From JAGQRJ01 sp041402045 (GTDB lineage Bacteria; Planctomycetota; J058): a stretch of DNA of 23,468 nt. Made by a program: the position numbers and the translations under genes. The stretch spans positions 1 to 23,468 of the forward strand of contig JAWKSZ010000092.1 in NCBI GenBank assembly GCA_041402045.1, written 5' to 3'. The notes beneath the pieces were generated by a model. The model was not told the origin of the DNA. It made no database searches and was given only the letters and a program-made list of their open reading frames with translations. Positions 14,578 to 22,268 of this stretch are shown in pieces. How positions within the stretch are numbered: position 1 is the first letter of the stretch; every line of letters begins with the position of its first letter.

Positions 14578-15084
14578 ATGACTCGCAAGGCCGTCTACGC
14601 CGGGAGCTTCGACCCCCCGACCAACGGGCACATGTTCATGATCCGCGAGGGCGCGCGCCTGTTCGACGAGCTCGTGGTCGCGGTGGGCGTGAACCCCGAC
14701 AAGCGCTCGACCTTCAGCGTCGAGGAGCGCGTCGACCTCCTGCGCCAGATCACGGCGCCCTTCGACAACGTGACCGTCGAGAGCTTCGCCAGCCGCTACC
14801 TCGTGCGCTACGCCGCCGAGAGCGGGGCGGGCTACATTCTGCGCGGGCTGCGCAACGAGACCGACTTCCAGTTCGAGAACATGATGCGCCAGGTCAACAC
14901 CGACCTCGAGCCGGACGTGTCCTCGGTGTTCCTGATCACCCCGCGCCGCCTGGCGGAGACCAGCTCCTCCTTCGTGAAGGGCCTCGTCGGACCCCAGGGG
15001 TGGCGCCAGGTGGTCAACGACTTCGTCCCCGAGCCGGTCTACGCCGCGCTGCTCGAGAAGTTCGGCGACGAGGAAGAGGCGTAG
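14578..15084 (+). CDS. coaD: Pantetheine-phosphate adenylyltransferase
   Basis: 168 residues, normal length. It transfers AMP from ATP to 4'-phosphopantetheine, giving dephospho-CoA, the fourth step of CoA synthesis in the cytoplasm. The nucleotidyltransferase motif GSFDPPTNGH is at residues 9-18, NPDKRSTFS (Lys phosphate contact) at about 39-47, YILRGLRNETDFQFE in the middle, and TSSSFVKGL (the ISSTxVK equivalent) near 129. The start is ATG 14578, with GGGGGAG upstream. It ends three bases before the stop of the convergent membrane-protein gene. It is a single-copy housekeeping gene with no operon partner visible here. Confidence 0.97.
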   Translation: MTRKAVYAGSFDPPTNGHMFMIREGARLFDELVVAVGVNPDKRSTFSVEERVDLLRQITAPFDNVTVESFASRYLVRYAAESGAGYILRGLRNETDFQFENMMRQVNTDLEPDVSSVFLITPRRLAETSSSFVKGLVGPQGWRQVVNDFVPEPVYAALLEKFGDEEEA

Positions 15085-15087
15085 CCC

Positions 15088-15411
15088 TCAGTAGGGCAGC
15101 TCCTCGGGGTCGAGCTTTTCCCGCTCGGTAGGCGCGAAGCGCAGGCGCAGCCCGAGGACGAGGGCGAACACCACGGCGACCACGAGCGCCGCGCTCAGGT
15201 AGTCGAGGGGCACGAGCAGCCAGGGCGGGCTCGGCACCCGCGCCGCGTCGACGGCGATCATGACCACGAGCCCCGGGGGAACCCCGAGCACCAGCGCCGC
15301 CCAGAACGCGCGCCCGCACTCCTCGCGCAGGGTGCCCCCGACCGCGCGCAGCGAGTCGAAGAGCAGCGGCGCGAGAATGAACAGCGGCAGGCAACAGCAG
15401 AGGTATTCCAC
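15088..15411 (-). CDS. Small hydrophobic membrane protein, unknown function
   Basis: 107 residues from GTG 15411. Three hydrophobic stretches are likely membrane helices: about 3-24 (CCCLPLFILAPLLFDSLRAV), about 35-55 (AFWAALVLGVPPGLVVMIAV) and about 63-88 (WLLVPLDYLSAALVVAVVFA). The Cys triplet at 5-7 lies in the first. The C terminus is charged and probably cytoplasmic. I recognise no family. The coding case rests on the open frame, the hydrophobic pattern and the tight fit between coaD and the hydratase gene. The hydratase gene lies upstream in the same direction, but its stop is about 45 bases away, so co-transcription is possible. Confidence 0.65.
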   Translation of the reverse strand: MEYLCCCLPLFILAPLLFDSLRAVGGTLREECGRAFWAALVLGVPPGLVVMIAVDAARVPSPPWLLVPLDYLSAALVVAVVFALVLGLRLRFAPTEREKLDPEELPY

Positions 15412-15455
15412 ACGCGCACGCTACCGGCACCCGGGCCGGGCGCCAGGCTCAGCGG

Positions 15456-16244
15456 TCAGTCCGCCGCGCCCCAGCTCGGCGGGCGCTTGCCGAGGAAGGC
15501 GGCGATCCCCTCGCGGCCCTCCTCGCTCGCGCGGCGCGCGGCGATCTGGGCCGCGGTGAAGGCGTCCACCTCCGCGGCGCTCCCGCCCTGGGCCACGCGG
15601 GCCACGAGGGTCTTGCACGCGGCCACCGCCCCCGGGGCGCAGGCGAGCACGTCGGCCAGGGCCTGATCGACCGCGGCGTCGAGGGCCGCGTCGTCGGGCA
15701 GGACCTCGTCCAGGAGCCCGCAGGCCAGCGCCGCCTGAGCGTCGATCCGGCGCCCGGTGACGAACAGCGCGCGGGCCTTGGCGGGGCCGATCCGCGCGAC
15801 GCAGTGGGGCGAGATCACCGCCGGGATCAGGCCCAGGCGCGCCTCGGAGAAGCCGAACTTGGCGCGCTCCACGCCGAGGGCCAGGTCGCAGGCCGAGAGC
15901 AGGCCCAGCCCGCCGCCGAGGGCCGTGCCGTGGACCCGGGCGATCGTGGCCTGGGGCAGCTCGCTCAGCCGCCGGAGCATGCCCGCGAGCTTGGCCGCGT
16001 CGCGGGCGTTGTCCTCCTGGCTGAGGTCGGCGGCGGCGATCATCCAGTTCAGGTCCGCCCCCGCCGAGAAGCTGCGCCCGCGCCCGCCGAGCACGATCGC
16101 GCGCAGCGAGGTGTCGGACCCCAGGCTCGTCAACGTCTCGTCGAGCCCGGCGATCACCTCGGCGTTGAACGCGTTGTGCACGTCGGGCCGGTTCAGCCAC
16201 ACCCGCGCGACGCCTCCCTCGCGCTCGACCTCGATCACTCCCAC
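15456..16244 (-). CDS. Enoyl-CoA hydratase/isomerase family, methylglutaconyl-CoA hydratase-like
   Basis: 262 residues. The start is GTG 16244, five bases after GAGGAGGT; the GTG two codons later is less well spaced. The crotonase fold is clear: SAGAD (60-64) and LGGG (109-112) form the oxyanion hole, and Glu134 in FSEARLGLIPAVISP is the catalytic glutamate position. The stretches SAGADLNWM, TIARVHGTALGGGLGL and GFSEARLGLIPAVISPHC resemble the LiuC/AUH group, which hydrates 3-methylglutaconyl-CoA in leucine breakdown, more than generic FadB types. Other leucine-degradation genes (carboxylase, lyase) are absent from the window, so the substrate is not fixed and I give no symbol. It is divergent from the coiled-coil gene with a 72-base gap that must hold both promoters. 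Confidence 0.88.
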   Translation of the reverse strand: MGVIEVEREGGVARVWLNRPDVHNAFNAEVIAGLDETLTSLGSDTSLRAIVLGGRGRSFSAGADLNWMIAAADLSQEDNARDAAKLAGMLRRLSELPQATIARVHGTALGGGLGLLSACDLALGVERAKFGFSEARLGLIPAVISPHCVARIGPAKARALFVTGRRIDAQAALACGLLDEVLPDDAALDAAVDQALADVLACAPGAVAACKTLVARVAQGGSAAEVDAFTAAQIAARRASEEGREGIAAFLGKRPPSWGAAD

Positions 16245-16316
16245 GCCGCACCTCCTCGCGTCGATCGGTAGCCCGCATGGCAGCAGCGGGTTAGCCTCGA
16301 AGCAGCGGAGGATACC

Positions 16317-17291
16317 GTGAACGCCAGGCTGATCGGAGTCGGCGTCGCCGCCCTCGCCGCGTTGGCGGGCGGCGGACGGCTGGTCTACGACGAGGTCACC
16401 CTCTCCCAGGGGGTCGACGTGAGCCCCGCTCAAGCCGCCTACCGCCAGGAGGACGCGACCCGCGCCAGCCGCCTGACCCTCGAGCTGGCGCAGGCCCAGG
16501 GCACGATCGCCACCCTGGAGTCGAGCGTCACGAGCGCCGCCGACGCGGCCCAGCGCGCGCGCGCGCGCGTCGAGTCCCTCGAGGCGGAGCTCGCCGCGGC
16601 GAGCGCGGACCACGCCCGCACCGTCGCCGAGCGCAGCGCGCGGATCGAACGCCTGAGCCAGACCCTCGCCGCGGCGCAGGACGACCTGGCTCGCGCCGAC
16701 GCCTCCCTCGAGCAGCAGACCCGCGAGCTGCAGGAGGTGCGCGCCCTCGCTGCCGATCTGGACACCCAGCTCCAGCGTCAGACCCGCCGCGCCGAGGAGC
16801 TCGACAAGCAGGCGACCTTCCTCTCCCGCGAGCTCGACGCGCGGGACACCCGGCTCCGGGAGGCCCAGGAGGCGCACAGCCGGACGGCGGCCGAGCTCGA
16901 CCAGGCCCAGGCGCACCTCGACACCACCCAGACCGAGCTCGCCGAGGCGCGCAGGCAGGCCCAGGAGAAGGAGGCCGTGCTGCGCGCGCTCCTCGACGCG
17001 GGGGTCGACGTCGGGCGCCTGAGCGGGTCGGACCCCATGCCCCTCGTGCGCGGGTTCGTGGTCCGCGTGGACACGGCCCAGGTCCCGCCGGTGGTCCTGG
17101 TGCACGTCGGCCCCACGTCCGGGCTGCGCGCGGGCGACCGGCTCTACGTCGTCCGCAACGGACGGCGCGCCGCGACCCTCGAGGTCGACGGCGTGGACGC
17201 CGACATTTGCACGACGCGGGTCGTCCTCGGCGGCCGCGGGCTGACCCTCGCGCCGCGGGACGAGGTCTTTTCCTGGGAGCCCGAGCGGTAG
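16317..17291 (+). CDS. Membrane-anchored coiled-coil protein with C-terminal beta-domain
   Basis: 324 residues from GTG 16317 (GGAGGATACC just before). A short N-terminal hydrophobic stretch, about 5-20, is a likely signal anchor. A long coiled coil rich in Ala/Glu/Gln/Arg spans about 45-230. The C-terminal domain, about 240-320, contains VVLVHVGPTSGLRAGDRLYV and NGRRAATLEVDGVDADICTT. That pattern (a 'VGxxxGLxxGD' turn then paired strands) recurs in planctomycete envelope proteins and resembles FlgT-like C-terminal domains. It probably acts at the envelope as a spacer or scaffold; no reaction is suggested. It may be transcribed with the following PATAN/PEGA gene (114-base gap). Confidence 0.8.
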   Translation: MNARLIGVGVAALAALAGGGRLVYDEVTLSQGVDVSPAQAAYRQEDATRASRLTLELAQAQGTIATLESSVTSAADAAQRARARVESLEAELAAASADHARTVAERSARIERLSQTLAAAQDDLARADASLEQQTRELQEVRALAADLDTQLQRQTRRAEELDKQATFLSRELDARDTRLREAQEAHSRTAAELDQAQAHLDTTQTELAEARRQAQEKEAVLRALLDAGVDVGRLSGSDPMPLVRGFVVRVDTAQVPPVVLVHVGPTSGLRAGDRLYVVRNGRRAATLEVDGVDADICTTRVVLGGRGLTLAPRDEVFSWEPER

Positions 17292-17405
17292 CTCACCGAG
17301 GTCCCGCCGAGCCCGCCCGCGCTCGTTGAATTGCGGTGCATTGTGTCCACCACGGCCCCGCTTGTTCGTCCCGGCGAGGGGGCCTACGCTGCTGGAGGGA
17401 GGGAT

Positions 17406-20159
17406 ATGGTTCGCTCACCGGAGAACACGTCCAGCTCGGGCAGCCTCGCGGTCCGCCGCGTCCGCCAGAGCGGAGATTTCGACGTCGGCACCGCGCACAA
17501 CGCCCTCGAGCTCCTCGGCGAGAACAACCTCTACGGCTTCCTGGTCGTGTCCGACGGCCTGCGCGACGTGTGCTTCTTCTTCACCCGCGGCGGCCTGCGC
17601 GTCGTCGCCAGCGGCTTCGAGCTGCCCACGATCTGCTCGCGGCTGGTGCAGCAGGAGGTCCTGACCCCCGACGAGGCCCGCAAGTGCGCGCGGCTGCTGC
17701 AGGAGGAGCGCAACAAGGGCAAGGACGAGCGCGGGATCCTGCTCGAGCAGTTGCGGATCAAGGCCAACCTGATCGACGCCGCGACCCGCGAGATCCTCGT
17801 CGAGTGCTTCCTCGACTGCCTGTTCTGGAACGAGCCGCGCTACGAGGTGGCCACCGGCTCCCTCGAGAGCGAGCTCGCCGGACGCCGCGACCTCTCGGCG
17901 CTGACCCTCAGCCTGGGGATCACGGGCATGGTGGACGAGCTGCGCACGAAGCTGCGCACGGTGTCCGAGGTCCGGCGCACGATCTCCTCGCTGCACGTCT
18001 CGGTGGAGCCGACCCAGGAGGGCCGCGCCGCCCTGGAGAACCGGCAGCTCGGCCAGGGCGAGACCGGCAAGCGCCGCATGCGCTTCATGCAGATCGTGAA
18101 CGAGGAGTCCGGGATCCGCGCCCCCGACCTCGCCGAGCGGCTGAAGATCGGCGAGCTCGAGCTCGCGCGCACGCTGCACGAGCTCTCCACCGAGGGCCTG
18201 CTCAAGATCCACCGCGTGCGCGAGAGCAAGAAGGAGGAGCTCGAGCGGATCCGGCGCATGGAGGAGGCGATCGACCACGCGCTCTCGCAGCTCCTGCGGC
18301 GCTACCGCCTGGCGGCGGACTCCGCGGGCCAGGGCGACCAGGGCCGCGCCGCCCGGCACATGGCGCGCGCCGGCGGAATCCTCATGCAGCAGGGGCGCGA
18401 CGACGAGGCGGTGCGCACCTTCGCCAGCGCGCTCAAGCACTCGGAGGAGGACCTCGAGGCCCGCGAGGGCTACGTGTCGAGCCTCTACGGCAGCGGACGC
18501 AACGACGAGGCCGCCCGGGAGTCGGACACCCTCGGCGAGCGCTACCTCGAGCTGGGCATGCCCTCGCGCGCCAAGAACGTGCTCGAGCGCTCGCTGCTCA
18601 CCGAGGACCGCGCGACCGGGCTCCAGCTCCTGGTCAAGACGCACCTCAAGCTGCGGCAGCCCAAGGCCGCGGTCCAGGCCGGCGAGCGCCTGGTCAACCG
18701 CCTGCGCCGCGAGGGGCGGCGCGAAGACGCCCAGAACGCGGCCGCCACGCTGCTCGCCTACGCCGACCCCAGCGAGCGGCGCCGGATCCTGCGCGCGGCG
18801 GGCCTCGACAGCCGCCTGGCGCTGGTGTTCCTCGTGACCCTGATCCCGCTGATCCTGCTCGCGGTGCCGCTGCAGCAGGCGCTGGTGATCCGCCAGGCCT
18901 ACGCCCAGGAGGTCGAGCAGGCCCACGCGTCCCTGTCCCGGGTGGAGCCCGCGACGCTCGAGGCAGACCTCGAGCGCTGGCAGCAGACCTTCCAGGGGCT
19001 GACCGAGACCTACGCGGAGCACGAGGAGATCGCCGCCCACGCCGAGCAAGCCGCCGCGCGCCTCGGGACCTACGCCCACGACCTGGCGCTGTTCAGGAGC
19101 GAGCTCGGCGAGTATTTCCCCGACTGGGAGGAGAAGGCGGTCAGCCTCAAGGCGCTGCGCGAGGACATCGAGCGCACGGCCAAGGAGGCCCAGACCCCCG
19201 AGCTCAAGCAGCAGCTGGCCCAGACCCTCGAGGCCGTGAAGGCCATGCGGATCGAGGGCGACGAGCAGCAAGACGAGCTCGCCGCGCTGCGTCCGGGCCC
19301 CGAGGCGGTCGAGGCCGCCCACGCCCTGCGGTCGCGCTTCGAGGGGGACGCGCGCTTGCTGCGCCGCAGCCAGATCCGGTTCCGCGTGCTGACCGAGCCC
19401 AGCGGAGCGCGGGTGACCTGGAAGGGCGTGACCTACTCCAGCCGCACCCCCAGCGAGCTGCGCCTGCCCCTCGAGGGCGCCTACCCGCTCAAGCTCGAGC
19501 TGGAGGGCTACCTGAGCGTGTCGCGCTCGCTGAGCCTGGACACCTTGCCGCCCACCGGCGAGCTGCGGGTCCAGCTCGAGCTCGACCCGAACGCCGCGAC
19601 CGAGGAGCCGCAGCCCGAACAGCCGGACATCGTGATCCGGGTGCGCGAGCCGGACCCCGTCCCCGAACCGCCACCCGCGGAGACCCCGCGCACCGACACC
19701 GAGCCGCGGCGCGACCCGCCCGCGGACACGCCCCCCACCTCGGAGCCGGGGCAGCGGCACTTCGAGGACGAGGTGTGGGAGCTGCAAGAGACCTTCACCA
19801 ACCAGGACCTCCCGGGGCAGGTCGAGATCCGCAGCAGCCTGCCGTTCCTCGACGAGCTCGAGCTCTCGCCCTCCTACCGCTGCCAGATCGTGGTGATCAA
19901 CGAGGTGCGCGGGAAGCGCGTGTTCCTGCGCAAGCTCGAGGTGCGCCTGCGCACCCGCAGCTCCAAGGACTGGAAGCTCCAGCCCGCGGAGACGGTCGAG
20001 CTCAGCGAGTGCGAGCGCAAGCTGCTCTCCCAGCGCGGGCGAGAGGTGCTGCAAGGGCTCGACAACGTGCACGGGATCTCCTCGCAGGGCCTGCTCGACG
20101 AGCTGCAGGACGCCCTCGACGACGGGATCCGGGAGTACAAGAGGAAGACGTTCCGGTGA
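17406..20159 (+). CDS. PATAN(DUF4388)-winged helix-TPR-TM-PEGA membrane protein
   Basis: 917 residues; ATG 17406 follows GGAGGGAGG. An upstream TTG at 17331 is open but lacks protein character. N-terminal about 27-170 is a DUF4388/PATAN-like region (NNLYGFLVVSDGLRDVCFFF; RGGLRVVASG; ECFLDCLFWNEPRYEV). About 225-275 is winged-helix-like (RFMQIVNEESGIRAPDLAER; ELSTEGLLKIHRV). About 300-460 is helical with TPR-like pairs (AGGILMQQGRDDEAVRTFAS). One membrane helix lies at about 472-495. About 505-650 is extracytoplasmic coiled coil. About 658-720 is a PEGA domain (VLTEPSGARVTWKGVTYSSR; LKLELEGYLSVSRSLSL). A Pro/Glu linker follows, then a C-terminal unknown domain of about 130 residues. It likely links a cytoplasmic signalling platform to the cell wall. 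Its stop overlaps GTG 20156, which points to coupling with the pseudokinase gene. Confidence 0.88.
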   Translation: MVRSPENTSSSGSLAVRRVRQSGDFDVGTAHNALELLGENNLYGFLVVSDGLRDVCFFFTRGGLRVVASGFELPTICSRLVQQEVLTPDEARKCARLLQEERNKGKDERGILLEQLRIKANLIDAATREILVECFLDCLFWNEPRYEVATGSLESELAGRRDLSALTLSLGITGMVDELRTKLRTVSEVRRTISSLHVSVEPTQEGRAALENRQLGQGETGKRRMRFMQIVNEESGIRAPDLAERLKIGELELARTLHELSTEGLLKIHRVRESKKEELERIRRMEEAIDHALSQLLRRYRLAADSAGQGDQGRAARHMARAGGILMQQGRDDEAVRTFASALKHSEEDLEAREGYVSSLYGSGRNDEAARESDTLGERYLELGMPSRAKNVLERSLLTEDRATGLQLLVKTHLKLRQPKAAVQAGERLVNRLRREGRREDAQNAAATLLAYADPSERRRILRAAGLDSRLALVFLVTLIPLILLAVPLQQALVIRQAYAQEVEQAHASLSRVEPATLEADLERWQQTFQGLTETYAEHEEIAAHAEQAAARLGTYAHDLALFRSELGEYFPDWEEKAVSLKALREDIERTAKEAQTPELKQQLAQTLEAVKAMRIEGDEQQDELAALRPGPEAVEAAHALRSRFEGDARLLRRSQIRFRVLTEPSGARVTWKGVTYSSRTPSELRLPLEGAYPLKLELEGYLSVSRSLSLDTLPPTGELRVQLELDPNAATEEPQPEQPDIVIRVREPDPVPEPPPAETPRTDTEPRRDPPADTPPTSEPGQRHFEDEVWELQETFTNQDLPGQVEIRSSLPFLDELELSPSYRCQIVVINEVRGKRVFLRKLEVRLRTRSSKDWKLQPAETVELSECERKLLSQRGREVLQGLDNVHGISSQGLLDELQDALDDGIREYKRKTFR

Positions 20160-20242
20160 GCAGCGAGCCAGAGTTCGTCGACCACTACCCCGGCGAGGAG
20201 GAGGAGGAGGAGGAGGAGGACGAGGAGTGCCCTCGGCCCTGA
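20156..20242 (+). CDS. Short acidic ORF, likely the true N terminus of the pseudokinase gene
   Basis: GTG 20156 overlaps the PATAN/PEGA stop (GTGA) and opens 28 codons: SSEPEFVDHYPG, a run of eight glutamates, then DEECPRP and a stop. The overlap is the same translational-coupling pattern used by fmt/rsmB and the sigma pairs here. A protein of 28 residues is unlikely to stand alone. I infer it is the displaced N terminus of the pseudokinase, cut off by indels in the next 330 bases. Confidence 0.4.
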   Translation: MSSEPEFVDHYPGEEEEEEEEDEECPRP

Positions 20243-20580
20243 ACGACGCAGGGGAGCTCCCGTTCGCCGAGTCCGCGGGCTGGCGCTGAGCAGCAGCTCC
20301 TCCCAGCGCCGCGCGCCGCCGCCGCGCCCCGGCGGACGGCGTCCGTCGGGGCGCGCGCCTGCGCCGCCCTGCACCCCGGCGCCGGCGGACCTCACGGGTC
20401 GTCCTCGGGCCAGCACCGGCCGGCAGCCGCTCGGGGAACTGCCCCGCTGGCAGCCGCTCGGGACCCCACCGCGTCGGGCAAGCACCGCGCGCCGGCGGAC
20501 GCTCGCGCGCACCCTCCTCATCTCCAGGCGCCGCCGCCGATCCCAGCCGCCGACGCAGCGCTCTCTGCTGCTGGCGGCAG
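20243..20580. other. Frame-less GC-rich stretch before the pseudokinase
   Basis: No frame gives convincing protein; all are Arg/Pro/Ala-rich. The pseudokinase frame is open back to a stop at 20285-20287 but has no ATG or GTG. Coding sequence should cross this stretch if GTG 20156 is the real start, which requires a net frame change. It looks like a Pro/Ala/Arg linker with indels, or poor sequence. There is no clear promoter, hairpin or repeat beyond GC-rich simple sequence. Confidence 0.45.
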
Positions 20581-21657
20581 GTCAAGCCCGCGCCGGAGGG
20601 CGACCCCTACGTCAACCGCGAGCTGGGGCCGTTCAAGGTCGAGGGCTTCCTGGCCCTCGATCGCGGGGAGCGGCGCTACGTGGCGCAGCACACCGAGAGC
20701 AAGGACTACGTCTTGCTGCGGGTCTACCCGCTCAAGGGCTCCTACTCCGGCGAGTTCTCCAAGCTCGCGACCCGCGGCGAGCGCGCCTGCCGCGTGCAGC
20801 ACCCGCAGCTCGCGAGCGCCCTCGGCGCGGGCAAGGCCGGGGACTGCTTCTTCGTGGGCGCCCCGCCCCCCCTGGGCAAGCGCCTGAGCACGATCCTGGC
20901 GGAGGGCGAGCCCCTCGACCCCAAGGCGCTGGAGACGCTCCTGGCCGACGTCGGCGCGGCGCTCGGGGCGCTGCACCAGCGGCAGTTGGTGCACGCCAAC
21001 GTCTCGCCGGACACGATCCGCCTGCACGAGGGCCGCTGGTACTTGCACGAGGCGGGGCTCTCGCGCCCGCGCTCGGAGTTCGACTTCCTCTCGGCGGGCG
21101 GCGAGGTCCTGGGGGACCCTGGATTCATTGCCCCCGAGACCGTGGACTCGGGCGAGCAGACCTCCGCCAGCGACCTCTACGCCCTGGGCTGCGTGGCCTG
21201 GACGGCCCTCTCTCTCGAGCCGCCGTTCAAGGGCGACGACCCGGTGCAGGTGCTCCTCGATCAGCTCAACGTCGACGTGCCCCCGGTCAAGGGTGTGGAG
21301 GGCAAGCCCCCCGCGCCGGAGCCGCTGCTCACGATCGTGGGCAAGCTCTGCGGCTACACCCCGTCGGTGCGTTACAGCGCCAGCCGCGAGCTGCTGACCG
21401 ACCTCAAGGGCCTCGAGCGCGGGGACGTGCCCAGCCCCTTCGGCCAGGACCTGCGCCAGGACGAGCAGGACCGCGCTCCGGAGAAGCTCAGCTCGAGCCG
21501 CACGCTGGTGATCGTCTTGGCCGCGCTCAACGTCATGGCCCTCGTGGCGCTGGGCTTCTTCGCCTGGCAGTACTCGCAGATCGAGTACAAGGACCCCCTC
21601 GACGCGTTCTCGCTGCCCGACCTGACCCAGGCTCCCGCCGCGCCCAGCGGAGAGTGA
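20581..21657 (+). CDS. Membrane-anchored Ser/Thr pseudokinase (5' end unresolved)
   Basis: A protein kinase fold is evident. GPFKVEGFLALDRGERRYVA is the N lobe with a degraded Gly loop, HPQLASALGAG, LGALHQRQLVHANVSPD is the catalytic loop, LHEAGLSRP the DFG region, FIAPETVDSGEQTSASDLYA an intact APE/subdomain IX, and CVAWTALSLEPPF. One membrane helix lies at 21501-21571, followed by a short tail. The catalytic residues are missing: VAIK is VLLR (Arg codon 20719-20721), HRD is HAN (20992-21000) and DFG is EAG (21049-21057). It should not phosphorylate and is probably an allosteric or scaffold partner at the membrane. GTG 20680 would remove the first two strands, so the real start is upstream, probably GTG 20156 through a broken linker. 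It lies between the PATAN/PEGA and lipoprotein genes in one direction. Confidence 0.85.
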   Translation, partial: VKPAPEGDPYVNRELGPFKVEGFLALDRGERRYVAQHTESKDYVLLRVYPLKGSYSGEFSKLATRGERACRVQHPQLASALGAGKAGDCFFVGAPPPLGKRLSTILAEGEPLDPKALETLLADVGAALGALHQRQLVHANVSPDTIRLHEGRWYLHEAGLSRPRSEFDFLSAGGEVLGDPGFIAPETVDSGEQTSASDLYALGCVAWTALSLEPPFKGDDPVQVLLDQLNVDVPPVKGVEGKPPAPEPLLTIVGKLCGYTPSVRYSASRELLTDLKGLERGDVPSPFGQDLRQDEQDRAPEKLSSSRTLVIVLAALNVMALVALGFFAWQYSQIEYKDPLDAFSLPDLTQAPAAPSGE

Positions 21658-21716
21658 CGAGGCCGCGAGGCAAACCCGCCGGGAACTCGTAGAATCCTGC
21701 CCGGAGGTCGGCACCC

Positions 21717-22268
21717 ATGGTCCGTCGCACGTCGCTCGTGTTCCCCTTGTGCTGCTTGTGGCTCCTGGGCTGCGGCGCCCCGCAGCAGGGCACCGCCCAG
21801 GACACGCCCCAGGGCGAGCAGGCCGAGGGTGAGGCCCCCACCTCGCGCCCCACCGACTCGGAGGCGCCGGCCGAGGACACCCGCGTCTACCGGGTCAAGG
21901 TCCAGGAGAAGGGCAAGAAGGCGGGCGAGACCTTCGAGCTGCGTCAGGTCGCGATCCTCGCCCCGCGGGTCAGCCTGTTCGGCGGCGGCGACGGGGAGGC
22001 GGTCAAGACCCTCGAGCTGCGCGACGGCGCGGCTCGGATCCAGGTCCCCCTGCACCGGCTCAAGGCCCTCTCGGTGATCCAGGAGGTCGAGGACCGGCTG
22101 CAGGTGACCGTCAAGCTGCGCGCGGCCGAGGCGGGCGGCGAAGAGACCCTGCTCGAGGGCACGATCAAGGCCAACCTCGAGCTCAAGGGCACCTACGGCT
22201 CCTCTGGCCTGGCCACGGTCGTCAAGCTGCGCGAGGTCACCACCGCCGAGTTCAGCGTCGAGCCCTAG
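21717..22268 (+). CDS. Predicted lipoprotein of unknown function
   Basis: 183 residues from ATG 21717, with GGAGG nine bases before. The signal peptide ends in a lipobox LLGC with Cys19 as the lipidation site. A Gln/Glu/Thr/Pro linker runs to about 55, then a compact beta-rich domain (VYRVKVQEKGKKAGETFELR; RIQVPLHRLKALSVIQEVED; TIKANLELKGTYGSSGLATV). I do not recognise the family. It sits 59 bases after the pseudokinase, so it may be the outer partner of that envelope signalling set. Its stop shares the CTAG with the stop of the convergent barrel gene. Confidence 0.8.
   Translation: MVRRTSLVFPLCCLWLLGCGAPQQGTAQDTPQGEQAEGEAPTSRPTDSEAPAEDTRVYRVKVQEKGKKAGETFELRQVAILAPRVSLFGGGDGEAVKTLELRDGAARIQVPLHRLKALSVIQEVEDRLQVTVKLRAAEAGGEETLLEGTIKANLELKGTYGSSGLATVVKLREVTTAEFSVEP

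Noticed and set aside
16550..16570. Short GC dinucleotide run as Z-DNA or a regulatory site
   Set aside because: It lies inside Ala/Arg codons of the coiled-coil gene, and similar runs occur elsewhere (for example near 7845); base composition explains it.
17415..20585. A 1056-codon minus-strand open frame
   Set aside because: It is opposite the PATAN/PEGA gene, which has a good ribosome site and clear domains. The shadow is Leu/Gly/Arg/Val-rich with no recognisable motif.
20680..21657. GTG 20680 as the pseudokinase start
   Set aside because: It would remove the N-lobe strands GPFKVEGFLALDRGERRYVA that are clearly in frame just upstream.
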